A stretch of 64,000 nt of DNA, from positions 110,647-174,646 of IMG/VR virus record IMGVR_UViG_3300046461_000454. One strand, written 5' to 3'. This DNA comes from a virus. A model generated the notes under the pieces. The model had not been told where the DNA came from. It saw nothing but the letters and a program-made list of their open reading frames with translations, and did not search any database. This document shows positions 53,227 through 59,710 of the stretch, piece after piece; positions within the stretch are counted from its first letter, which is position 1, and every line of letters starts with the position of its first letter. The position numbers and the translations under genes are program-made.

Positions 53227-53661
53227 ATGAAAGCGACACGGTATAGCCAATCCAAGGGCTTTGAGGACGTGGAGATCGATGACAAGTTCTACTTCGATAT
53301 GTGGGACCGATCGGAGACTTGCAAGAGTTGGGGCCAAATCGACGGGGTCTGTGACTACCCCGGAAGCAATCGCGCCATCCACTGCTGGCTTACGGGCGAT
53401 AAGGAATGGCCGGAGATCGTAACGATTTCCTCGGTCGGCTGCGAGGTCGTGGTGTTTAGCAGCAGCGCCGATCGCGTGGCCTACATGCATCAATTCGCGA
53501 CGCCGATGCAGACAGAGCAGCTCGACAGACTACAGCTGATTACCGGGAAGATGTTTCGCGCCATGCACGGGCACAGCACAGATACAATTTGTCAGAGCTG
53601 CGACCCGGAAGGTTGGCGCCACATGCAAAATCGCCTTCAGCGTGCAGCCAATGCAAGCTGA
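53227..53661 (+). CDS. Unknown protein
   Basis: Protein of 144 residues from ATG 53227, which has a strong AGGAGG site six bases before it; an upstream TTG at 53203 is less likely. It is a compact alpha/beta protein with HCWLTGDKEWPEIVT and several Cys (C41, C50, C60 region; CQSC near 125). No family recognised. First plus-strand gene of the small-gene accessory region. Confidence 0.65.
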   Translation: MKATRYSQSKGFEDVEIDDKFYFDMWDRSETCKSWGQIDGVCDYPGSNRAIHCWLTGDKEWPEIVTISSVGCEVVVFSSSADRVAYMHQFATPMQTEQLDRLQLITGKMFRAMHGHSTDTICQSCDPEGWRHMQNRLQRAANAS

Positions 53662-53683
53662 CAGGAGTTAGACCCAGACTTTC

Positions 53684-53740
53684 AGGGGAAGCAACCGGAT
53701 AAGCAGGGTCCATCCCCTGCCTATCTGGTTCCTTCTCCCT
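53684..53740. repeat. Hairpin repeat, copy 2 (extended)
   Basis: Core ccggataagcaggg / ccctgcctatctgg with loop tccatc. Here the stem continues outward: aggggaagcaa on the left pairs with ttccttctccct on the right, giving roughly 25 paired bases. The right flank continues to resemble that of copy 1 as far as gtgat. Confidence 0.85.
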
Positions 53741-53780
53741 GAGCTTGCTGGCAAATTTCCTTGTGATAAAAGATGCTTGT

Positions 53781-53954
53781 ATGAAGCGCCATCCCTGCAA
53801 GACCCGATGCAGCTGCGACGATCCACGCTGCGAGCGCCGATGCAACTCTCTGCATCGGGACGCCAAGCGTGATCCCCTAGACGGCCGTGGGACGAGATAT
53901 GGCCAGGGTGCCTGGAGCCAAGAACGGGCGCGCCCTAATGATCATGATGACTGA
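53781..53954 (+). CDS. Possible small Cys-rich protein
   Basis: A 57-residue frame from ATG 53781 with the cluster CKTRCSCDDPRCERRC near its start. No ribosome binding site is visible and it overlaps the next gene. The Cys spacing suggests a small metal-binding protein, but it may be a chance frame. Confidence 0.3.
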   Translation: MKRHPCKTRCSCDDPRCERRCNSLHRDAKRDPLDGRGTRYGQGAWSQERARPNDHDD

Positions 53955-54291
53955 AATCGAGCTACTTGAGGCCGCTAAGGCGGAAGCCTTTCAACGCTAT
54001 GCCGAGACGTCTACTCGACTGCACGACGCCTATTGGGAGCGCCTGCAAGCCCACCTGCCGGAGATTACCGCCAAGCTGACAGAGCAGTACCCGCACGCGA
54101 CCGTGTCCACTAAGCGCACCCAGTGGACCAACGAAGGCGAGTTCTTCTTCGACCATTGGGTGCACATCAACTTACACTCGCCCCTTTCGTTCGAAGATGA
54201 GCCGGCGGTCTACGATTGGATTTATGCCAACATCCCGTTAATCGCGAACAACGGCGTCTGCTTAGGGATCGAGGGGGAAGGAACCGGATAA
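53899..54291 (+). CDS. Unknown small protein ending inside a hairpin repeat
   Basis: Protein of about 130 residues from ATG 53899; ATG 53938 or 53947 are alternatives (the last starts MTEIELLEAAKAEAF). It is a helical protein with a Trp/Phe-rich middle (EGEFFFDHWVHINLHS). The last codons (GEGTG, stop) are supplied by the left arm of hairpin copy 3, so the repeat has set or changed the C-terminus. No family recognised. Confidence 0.55.
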   Translation: MARVPGAKNGRALMIMMTEIELLEAAKAEAFQRYAETSTRLHDAYWERLQAHLPEITAKLTEQYPHATVSTKRTQWTNEGEFFFDHWVHINLHSPLSFEDEPAVYDWIYANIPLIANNGVCLGIEGEGTG

Positions 54292-54317
54292 GCAGGGTCC
54301 ATTCCCTGCCTATCCGG
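54271..54317. repeat. Hairpin repeat, copy 3 (overlaps a stop codon)
   Basis: Core stem ccggataagcaggg / ccctgcctatccgg with loop tccatt. The left flank gagggggaaggaa is the reverse complement of the right flank of copy 1, showing that the whole element is palindromic and can be read in both orientations. Confidence 0.85.
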
Positions 54318-54380
54318 TTAGCTGCCAATCGGCGTCGTGCGCCCCGGTCAATTCCGAGGGCTTTTACGTGGAGCTGAGCC

Positions 54381-54387
54381 GGTGTAG
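54381..54387 (+). promoter_or_regulatory. GGTGTAG element (type I)
   Basis: cGGTGTAG with nine bases (aacgagctc) to the ATG at 54397. Confidence 0.6.
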
Positions 54388-54396
54388 AACGAGCTC

Positions 54397-54600
54397 ATGC
54401 CAATAGACATCGCGACGGCCCTACTCATTGTCGACGACGACCTCCCTGACGGGGCATATTTCGCGATGCTCGGTGAATTGACCGGGTTACCACCTGACGC
54501 AGTGGCAGAGGCTTTGGTGGAGCGTGCCGAACGGATGGAGTCGCTTGCGCCTACGCCGCAAGCGAAGAAGCGCAAGCGTTCGAAGAAGCGCAAGCGATGA
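54397..54600 (+). CDS. Small protein with basic repeat tail
   Basis: Protein of 67 residues. The first 45 residues form an acidic, helical domain (IATALLIVDDDLPDGAYF). The end, KKRKRSKKRKR, comes from a direct repeat of gcgaagaagcgcaagcg-type units. The opposite charges of the two halves suggest contact with nucleic acid or an acidic partner. No family recognised. The start is supported by the GGTGTAG element. Confidence 0.55.
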   Translation: MPIDIATALLIVDDDLPDGAYFAMLGELTGLPPDAVAEALVERAERMESLAPTPQAKKRKRSKKRKR

Positions 54601-54701
54601 CATCTTGGATAGGCAGGCCGTCGAGCAACCACTTATCGAGCGCGCCTTGTGAAGGCACGGCGTTGAGGTCCGGCCTCCCACTCTAGAAAGGTGCCAGACC
54701 A

Positions 54702-55058
54702 ATGCGTAAGATTGCCGATGCCGATGAACTTGAGATCGAGCTGCGCCGCCTCCTTGCCTACGCGCAGACCGATAAACCATCCCGTTCTCGGCTCGCCAGC
54801 GAGCTGGAGTCTCTCCGCGCCCGTGTTGCCGGCGAGCACACTCGACTCGCGGCTGAGCTGACTGACGAGGGACGCATGGTCGCCAGTATTGAAGGGCCAA
54901 TAGAACAAGTGAAGAGGGTCGCCCGCGGACTGATGGGGAGTCGCGGACTCAGCGCTGACACAAAAATTGCCGTGCGGAAATTCGCAACTGTTGTCACCGA
55001 ACTGGACGATGTCTTCGGAAAATTGATCTGGTTGATCACAGCAGACACAGGCAACTGA
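54702..55058 (+). CDS. MRKIA-family cassette protein, copy A
   Basis: Protein of 118 residues. The first 45 residues (MRKIADADELEIELRRLL, then AYAQTDKPSRSRLASELESL) match the shared N-terminal module of the proteins at 55122 (minus), 56350 (truncated) and 62478. The rest is a different, mainly helical domain. The leader before the ATG also resembles that of the other copies (aaggcacggcgt..gaggtccggcctc). Function unknown; the modular pattern suggests a common targeting or regulatory segment fused to variable ends. Confidence 0.65.
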   Translation: MRKIADADELEIELRRLLAYAQTDKPSRSRLASELESLRARVAGEHTRLAAELTDEGRMVASIEGPIEQVKRVARGLMGSRGLSADTKIAVRKFATVVTELDDVFGKLIWLITADTGN

Positions 55059-55064
55059 TACAGA

Positions 55065-55097
55065 CGGATAAGCAGGGTCCATTCCCTGCCTATCCGG
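55065..55097. repeat. Hairpin repeat, copy 4
   Basis: Stem cggataagcaggg / ccctgcctatccg with loop tccatt, followed by ggttagc as in copy 3. It lies between the convergent ends of copy A and copy B of the MRKIA family and may end transcription from both sides. Confidence 0.85.
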
Positions 55098-55121
55098 TTA
55101 GCGTCGCGCTGCAGAGCGACG

Positions 55122-55667
55122 TCAACGGCCGCTTTGAATCTGCTTCGAGATCCACAGTGACACGGCCATCATCGCCTTGGCCATAGGCTCGCGGTCCTTG
55201 ATAGGGAAGCTTTCGCGTTTCTGTTTCCCGATCAGGTCGGTCAGGTCAATGGCGTCGAGGTCGGGCAATCCGCCTGCACCCTTGGGCGTATCCTTAGGCT
55301 CTGACACATTGAAATAGACATGGACTGCCTGCTCGCCTTCGCCCATCTCGATATAGATGTTGCTACTCCACCCAAGGGGGCTCTCTAGATTGACAGTGCT
55401 TCCAGAGTTTGTGCGGTGCATGTCGATGTTGATGTGGTGGTCTCGCCAGCCGCCGACGCCGCTGAATCGTGCTTTCATGAGCTCACCGAGCTCCACCGCC
55501 CACTCGACCTTGGCGTCCAGGAGCGGGCCTCCACTAGAAGCGAGCCGAGTTGAAAGGGTCTTCAGTTCTAGAGCAATGCGTTCTCTAGACGGCCTATTGC
55601 TCCCTGTGTAAGCGATGAGCTTCCGCAGCTCGTCCTGTAGCTCGTGGGTGTTGGCGATCTTACGCAT
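55122..55667 (-). CDS. MRKIA-family cassette protein, copy B
   Basis: Protein of 181 residues on the minus strand. The first 45 residues (MRKIANTHELQDELRKLI, then AYTGSNRPSRERIALELKTL) are the shared module. The C-terminal domain (about 50-181) is alpha/beta with a Gly/Trp/His-rich middle (GVGGWRDHHINIDMHR) and no known family. The leader upstream (minus) carries the shared blocks ctctgtgaaggcacggc and gaggtccggcctc. It is inverted relative to copies A and C/D. Confidence 0.65.
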   Translation of the reverse strand: MRKIANTHELQDELRKLIAYTGSNRPSRERIALELKTLSTRLASSGGPLLDAKVEWAVELGELMKARFSGVGGWRDHHINIDMHRTNSGSTVNLESPLGWSSNIYIEMGEGEQAVHVYFNVSEPKDTPKGAGGLPDLDAIDLTDLIGKQKRESFPIKDREPMAKAMMAVSLWISKQIQSGR

Positions 55668-55743
55668 CGGTCAGGCTCCCTTGGGTTGAGGCCGGACCTC
55701 AGCCGTGCCTTCACAGAGCGCAGCAGATAAGAGCTTTCTTGGC

Positions 55744-56220
55744 TCAAGGGCCTGTGTAACCCGCTGGGCGGTTACGACTCGCCTCATCAAGGGGCATCCA
55801 ATGATAGGCCCCGGCGTCGCACGGAAGCGCCTCAAGATCGCCGAGAGAGGCCCAAGTCGCCCACGCAAATCGACCCGCGGCCCACATCTCTTGACTCCCA
55901 TCAAAGTCCGGTTCGCGCAGCCGTAGCATCAGATACCCGGTCGTCATCGTAGGGGGTTGCGCGGGAGGCGGCTCGCACCCGGATTTTTGGGTCGGCCCTC
56001 CGCAACCACAGCCAGGTCCCGCGGCTGTTTGATAGACCAGGCCGGCATTGTCTAGCTTCTCTAGGGCAGCGTTGACTCGCGCTTGCGTTTGGTGGTCGGC
56101 CCCGCAATCAAACGGCCCGACGGGCAGCCTTGGGTCCAGGCAATCTACCCAGAAGCTCCAGTTGCATCCTGGGTAAGCGCATCTAACTTCTACGGACCCG
56201 AGCGGCCGAATGTCATCCAT
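55744..56220 (-). CDS. Unknown protein with Cys motifs
   Basis: Protein of 158 residues from ATG at 56220, set by a GGTGTAA element eight bases upstream; longer versions on this strand would run through the repeated leader. It has CAYPGCNWSFW near residue 13, a later DCGADH and a Cys/Gly-rich GCGCGGPTQKSGC linker, suggesting a small zinc-binding N-terminal domain. The C-terminal half contains a Trp/Ala-rich helix. No family recognised. Confidence 0.55.
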   Translation of the reverse strand: MDDIRPLGSVEVRCAYPGCNWSFWVDCLDPRLPVGPFDCGADHQTQARVNAALEKLDNAGLVYQTAAGPGCGCGGPTQKSGCEPPPAQPPTMTTGYLMLRLREPDFDGSQEMWAAGRFAWATWASLGDLEALPCDAGAYHWMPLDEASRNRPAGYTGP

Positions 56221-56228
56221 GTGGGTTG

Positions 56229-56235
56229 TTACACC
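56229..56235 (-). promoter_or_regulatory. GGTGTAA element (type I), minus strand
   Basis: The minus strand reads cGGTGTAA, then caacccac, then the ATG at 56220: eight bases between. Confidence 0.6.
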
Positions 56236-56268
56236 GCTGGGGGCAACGCTAGCGTCGTTGTTTCTGCG

Positions 56269-56349
56269 CAGTAAAGCACTTGTGGTTCGAGCTCTGTAAC
56301 AAGGGCACGGCGCACAAGTCCGAGCCTCTCGAAAGGATCGCCCAGACCC
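56269..56349 (+). repeat. MRKIA leader repeat, copy C
   Basis: About 80 bases that match 62401-62477 closely: cagtaaa.cacttgtg, gagctctgt.aca.gggcacggcgcacaagtcc, gcctct.gaaagg, then a short spacer and ATGCGCAAGATCGC. acttgtg and cacaagt (56278-56284, 56313-56319) form a stem around the shared middle. Confidence 0.8.
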
Positions 56350-56448
56350 ATGCGCAAGATCGCCAATACGAGTGAACTGGAGCTCGAGCTGCAGCTCAGA
56401 ACACTTGGAACAGCGGCACAAGGCACCAGTGCCCTGCTGCGAGGCTGA
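56350..56448 (+). pseudogene. Truncated MRKIA-family copy C
   Basis: A 32-residue frame that starts MRKIANTSELELELQ like the other copies but soon changes and stops. The full leader is present, so this is probably a broken cassette whose C-terminal part was lost or replaced. The next gene begins 45 bases on. Confidence 0.6.
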
Positions 56449-56493
56449 CAGTGCGCGACTAGCACCGACACCAGACTTGGCGGCGAGCAATAC

Positions 56494-56928
56494 ATGGACG
56501 ATTTGGCGACGCGCATCACGAGGCGATTCCTATTCGCGATGGCGCACAATCGGGCGCTTTACAAAGCGGGCCTGGCCAAGCATCTGAAAGGCGGACTACG
56601 GGAGTATTACAAGGCTTGCCTAGGTCGGAAGACTGGGTACATGGCTTCGGTTCCGGCATGGGACACCGAGGTCAAAAAACTGTTGACAGCGTTCTCTAAC
56701 GCGATGGAGCACGCCATCCAAGGATTCAGCGATCGAGGTAAGGCCGTCCAGGAGACAATTGCCGATGTGAAGAGCGCGGATGAGCGAATTCGTCGCAAGG
56801 CAGTCAGCGAGTTCATTAAAAAGGTCCCGGATATCAACAAGTTACGTGTGACGTTGGACGACCAAGACACCGCAGGTTTCTGGACGCGCGTCGATGAGAC
56901 CATGGCCGCTGAACGTGCTATCCCATAG
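56494..56928 (+). CDS. Unknown protein with N-terminal RxxRRFL tag
   Basis: Protein of 144 residues. It starts MDDLATRITRRFLFA, similar to the starts of the proteins at 40363, 42830 and 59707. The rest is helical, and its end (LRVTLDDQDTAGFWTRVDETM) resembles the end of the next protein (LQHHLDDNDVADFWSTIYKAL), so the two genes probably arose by duplication. Weak ggcgag site before the ATG. No family recognised. Confidence 0.6.
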   Translation: MDDLATRITRRFLFAMAHNRALYKAGLAKHLKGGLREYYKACLGRKTGYMASVPAWDTEVKKLLTAFSNAMEHAIQGFSDRGKAVQETIADVKSADERIRRKAVSEFIKKVPDINKLRVTLDDQDTAGFWTRVDETMAAERAIP

Positions 56929-56931
56929 GTC

Positions 56932-57324
56932 ATGAGGGTTGCACTTGCGAAGCCACTGCCAGAAGCACAGAACGCGCTGGAAAACGAACTAGAGTCCAGC
57001 CTCGCAAATGCGTTTAGCATGTTCTGCCTACAGCGCCTGGCTCACAAGAATGGGCTCACGCTGGAGACCCAACTTCATGAGAAGAGCTTCGCGCAGAAGT
57101 TGCGGAAGTTTCGGAAGGCTTGCCGCGGAGCGGGAGAGCAGGTGCCGGGTGCACCTGTAGTGGTGGCGCGGATCATTGCCGTGGTGGCGTCACGCATTCC
57201 CAAATCGCGTAGAACGTCTGAGCGCATCATGGACACTGCGCCCACAGGCAAGCTCCAGCACCACCTCGACGACAACGATGTCGCAGATTTCTGGTCAACC
57301 ATCTACAAAGCGTTGAGCACCTAG
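56932..57324 (+). CDS. Unknown helical protein, relative of 56494 gene
   Basis: Protein of 130 residues starting three bases after the previous stop. Helical throughout, with a Lys/Arg-rich middle (FAQKLRKFRKACRGAGEQ). The C-terminal LDDNDVADFW stretch is shared with the upstream protein. It lacks the N-terminal tag. No family recognised. Confidence 0.6.
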   Translation: MRVALAKPLPEAQNALENELESSLANAFSMFCLQRLAHKNGLTLETQLHEKSFAQKLRKFRKACRGAGEQVPGAPVVVARIIAVVASRIPKSRRTSERIMDTAPTGKLQHHLDDNDVADFWSTIYKALST

Positions 57325-57359
57325 CCTGCTCTCAGGTAGGACTTCTCCAGGATTCTAGG

Positions 57360-57402
57360 CTAGGCAGCGCTCGCGAACGAGCCGCCAGTCCCTGCCTATC
57401 CG
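57360..57402. repeat. Hairpin repeat, degenerate copy 5
   Basis: ctaggcag (57360-57367) pairs with ctgccta (57392-57398); the inner part differs from the other copies and has its own stem gctcg-cgaa-cgagc. The right half tccctgcctatccgg is that of the repeat family. It lies between convergent genes and may terminate both. Confidence 0.6.
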
Positions 57403-57417
57403 GGCACCAGCCGGTGA

Positions 57418-57864
57418 CTATCTCCCGGGGACGTGGTCAGCGCCGAGCTTGAGCAGCGCGGCCCTGTGGTCGGCCCAGCTCCGCAGGTAGATGACCGTGC
57501 CGTCCTCGACGATGATTGTCGGGTCAGTCACTTCACGCATCACGACCCAGTCAATGTCATGCGTGACGCTGCCGATGGTTAGGGTGGTCCCCGTAACTTC
57601 TCCATGTAGGAGATCGGCTGCTACTTCCGCCTTGCGCGCCCCGGTCGTACCGCCAGTCAAGAGCGCATGCAGGTCGGCTAGGATTTGCCCGAAGCGCGGC
57701 GCGGGGTCCGGCAGGCCGGCGTCTTCAGCCACACAGCGGGCTCTCCGATCAATCCTGTTGATTGCGTCGGCCAGGGCGTCGCCAAGACGGTCCAGGCTAA
57801 GCCTCTCTCCCCGAACATAGCCACCTGGCACAAGCCCCCTGAGATTCTTCAAGCTCTTGCTCAC
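57418..57864 (-). CDS. Unknown protein
   Basis: Protein of 148 residues from GTG at 57864. Helical N-terminal two thirds with a basic start (MSKSLKNLRGLVPGGYVRGERL); C-terminal beta segment (IIVEDGTVIYLRSW). Preceded by the type II leader, whose GTCTC ends six bases before the start. No family recognised. Confidence 0.6.
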   Translation of the reverse strand: MSKSLKNLRGLVPGGYVRGERLSLDRLGDALADAINRIDRRARCVAEDAGLPDPAPRFGQILADLHALLTGGTTGARKAEVAADLLHGEVTGTTLTIGSVTHDIDWVVMREVTDPTIIVEDGTVIYLRSWADHRAALLKLGADHVPGR

Positions 57865-57870
57865 CCGTGA

Positions 57871-57899
57871 GAGACAATCGACAACGGTCGAACTTCAAG
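57871..57899 (-). promoter_or_regulatory. Type II leader (CTTGAAGTT ... TGTCGATT-GTCT), copy 1
   Basis: On the minus strand: CTTGAAGTT, 15 bases ending TGTCGATT, then GTCTC, then six bases to the GTG. The pattern is shared with 59117 (+) and 61077 (minus). Confidence 0.6.
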
Positions 57900-57924
57900 G
57901 CAAGCACTGAGCTCCGCGCATGCT

Positions 57925-58137
57925 CTAGGCCGTTTTGCGGACGTGCGGATCGACGATGCTCGCTCGCTTGACTAGATGCATGAGGGCGGTGTTCTTGGTC
58001 GAACTATCCTTGCCGTGACGCGCGAGGTCGCCGAGCTCATCCGCAGTCAAGACCTCCCAGTCGATTGGCTTGCGTCTCGGCGGGACGTTTTCCTCGATAA
58101 GGAGCGGCTTGGTCGTACTAGCTCGAGAATCGTACAT
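57925..58137 (-). CDS. Small unknown protein
   Basis: Protein of 70 residues on the minus strand, basic N-terminus and a short helical region (WEVLTADELGDLARHGKDSS). A sigma70-like promoter (TTGACA, 18 bases, TATCGA) lies upstream. No family recognised. Confidence 0.5.
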   Translation of the reverse strand: MYDSRASTTKPLLIEENVPPRRKPIDWEVLTADELGDLARHGKDSSTKNTALMHLVKRASIVDPHVRKTA

Positions 58138-58147
58138 TGTATAACTC

Positions 58148-58177
58148 TCGATACTTCCAAGACAGGAAGAATGTCAA
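58148..58177 (-). promoter_or_regulatory. Sigma70-like promoter
   Basis: On the minus strand TTGACA (58177-58172) and TATCGA (58153-58148) are 18 bases apart, upstream of the gene starting at 58137. The -35 box is a perfect consensus match; the -10 box matches weakly. Confidence 0.4.
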
Positions 58178-58182
58178 GGTCT

Positions 58183-58215
58183 GGTGTAGGCGAGGCTCAT
58201 GCCTACGGCTACACC
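58183..58215. promoter_or_regulatory. Inverted pair of GGTGTAG elements
   Basis: GGTGTAG at 58183-58189 (+) and its complement at 58209-58215 (minus GGTGTAG) face each other around a shared CATG. Each has an ATG at 8-9 bases, but the frames that follow are only 42 (+) and 8 (minus) codons. It may be an operator-like pair or a promoter for a very short RNA. Confidence 0.4.
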
Positions 58216-58278
58216 AAGTGCGTCATTCACGAGGCAGTCCATCCCGACCAGCCTCTGCGAGCTTTCTGGGAAATCAGG

Positions 58279-58974
58279 TCACCCGATGCGCTTGATCTTG
58301 ACGCCACCGCCGCCAATCCCGAGGTAAACGTGCTGTCCGACGCGGAGCCGACGCAACGCAGCAATGTCTTGGAGGTCCAGCGGTGCCACATCTGGGGCAC
58401 TGTTGTCTGCAATGAACTGAGCGAGCGACACCGGCTCATGGTCACCAGTCAAATCGTACAGGTCCAACATGATCTCCCCATCGGAAGTCGCGACCGGTCG
58501 ACCGGCAGCTGACAGGTTCATCATGGTGCCGCCGAACGCCTTGCCACATTCGTCGCAGTAGAACACCTGATCGCGGCCCTTCTTCCCGTTGTCCTCGTGA
58601 GGACCGGGATTGCCGCATTTCGGACACTTGCTGTTGCGAGTGAATGAGGACTTTGGCGCTGCTTCACCCGGTAGCTCGTGGCCGTTGCCGCCGAGCGCCT
58701 TGTTGGCAGCTTCAAGAAGCACTTCGCGATCGGACTCATACACGTGGTGCTCTCCAGCCATCACTACCAGATCGTACAGAGCACGTGGCACCGCGCCGGA
58801 CGGACGCCGTGGCAGCTCATCACCAGGCTCGACACCCAACGCACGCAGGCCGGCCTCAAGCTGAGGGCTCATACGGTTGCCATACCCTTGATCGTACTTG
58901 CCGCGGAGCCACAGGTAGAGATCCTTGAGTGCCTTCTTGGCGTCCGACGCCTCACGTCGAAAGTCGTAGGTCAT
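58279..58974 (-). CDS. Unknown protein with zinc ribbon
   Basis: Protein of 231 residues from ATG 58974 (a longer version from 59022 is possible). It starts MTYDFRREASDAKKALKDLY, a start reminiscent of the protein at 62962 (MTYDYRD). CPKCGN and, 21 residues later, CDECG form a zinc ribbon near residues 120-150. The end (LRRLRVGQHVYLGIGGGGVKI) is beta-rich. Possibly a nucleic-acid-binding protein; no family recognised. Confidence 0.6.
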   Translation of the reverse strand: MTYDFRREASDAKKALKDLYLWLRGKYDQGYGNRMSPQLEAGLRALGVEPGDELPRRPSGAVPRALYDLVVMAGEHHVYESDREVLLEAANKALGGNGHELPGEAAPKSSFTRNSKCPKCGNPGPHEDNGKKGRDQVFYCDECGKAFGGTMMNLSAAGRPVATSDGEIMLDLYDLTGDHEPVSLAQFIADNSAPDVAPLDLQDIAALRRLRVGQHVYLGIGGGGVKIKRIG

Positions 58975-59076
58975 GGGTCTGTCTATTTCTACCACAGGAT
59001 TGTTGGAGTGTCGTTCGTGCACACATCGTAACCCGTTTCACATGATGTGTCATAAACGGTTTGCGACGAGCCCGTA

Positions 59077-59098
59077 AGCTGGGTCCATTCCGCCAGCT
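59077..59098. repeat. Hairpin repeat, degenerate copy 6
   Basis: Stem agctgg / ccagct around the conserved loop core gtccattccg. The arms differ from the main family but the loop is kept. It lies between divergent genes. Confidence 0.5.
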
Positions 59099-59116
59099 CG
59101 ACGACCAGCTGGTGCC

Positions 59117-59145
59117 CTTGAAGTTTGCCCCGTGTCGATTGTCTT
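59117..59145 (+). promoter_or_regulatory. Type II leader, copy 2
   Basis: CTTGAAGTT, 15 bases ending TGTCGATT, then GTCTT, then six bases (caggac) to the ATG at 59152. Confidence 0.6.
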
Positions 59146-59151
59146 CAGGAC

Positions 59152-59367
59152 ATGCCGCGGCGTTATACCGTCACTCTCCGCAATATCACTTGGGGCGACT
59201 CCACCTGCGACCAGGCCGGTCCCATCCATGCGGTGGATCTTCCCTCCAGGTTTCGGTGCGTCGCACTGGCGAGCTCGGAGGATGCGGCGGTAGATGCCGC
59301 AATGAGTGCCGCAATCGAGTCCACCGGCTACGACATTCTTGAGGTTGGCGAATCTCTCGTTGACTAG
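59152..59367 (+). CDS. Small unknown protein
   Basis: Protein of 71 residues. Beta-rich start (RRYTVTLRNITWGDSTCDQA) and a helical end (DAAVDAAMSAAIESTGYDIL). The start is fixed by the type II leader. It contains two Cys but no recognised motif. Function unknown. Confidence 0.55.
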   Translation: MPRRYTVTLRNITWGDSTCDQAGPIHAVDLPSRFRCVALASSEDAAVDAAMSAAIESTGYDILEVGESLVD

Positions 59368-59395
59368 CATTGCAGCGTACATTGAGGGACACGGT

Positions 59396-59710
59396 ATGAC
59401 CAAGAAGCGCAAAAATCAGTCTCCGGGTGTCGGTATATTTAAAGAGGTGCTCAAGGCAACTCCTGCCTCCATGTCTGCATGGGTCAGTGTTGCACGCGCG
59501 CTTGGTTGGAAGTTACGCGGGGTAGGGAGTGACGACCCCTACGAAGCGCCCGAGGAGCTCACCTCTCCCGAAGGTCTATCCTTTGTGTTTAGACCGGCCA
59601 CCACCTATTTAGCTGAGCCGGTGGACAGCTTTGAGACCAGCCGCCTCGATCGGTGGATGCGGGAGGAGACCGGCGTTCTGCAGCAGGTCAAGGAGCGACT
59701 AGGGGCATGA
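59396..59710 (+). CDS. Small unknown protein
   Basis: Protein of 104 residues from ATG 59396 with a gaggg site. Basic start (MTKKRKNQSPG), an amphipathic helix around residues 15-35, then a short alpha/beta region. It overlaps the zincin gene by four bases (ATGA), so it is likely its operon partner. No family recognised. Confidence 0.6.
   Translation: MTKKRKNQSPGVGIFKEVLKATPASMSAWVSVARALGWKLRGVGSDDPYEAPEELTSPEGLSFVFRPATTYLAEPVDSFETSRLDRWMREETGVLQQVKERLGA

Noticed and set aside
58199-58327. A 42-codon plus-strand frame nine bases after a GGTGTAG element
   Set aside because: The product is Pro/Ser-rich and runs antisense into the minus gene at 58279. The element is reported, but the frame is not supported as a gene.
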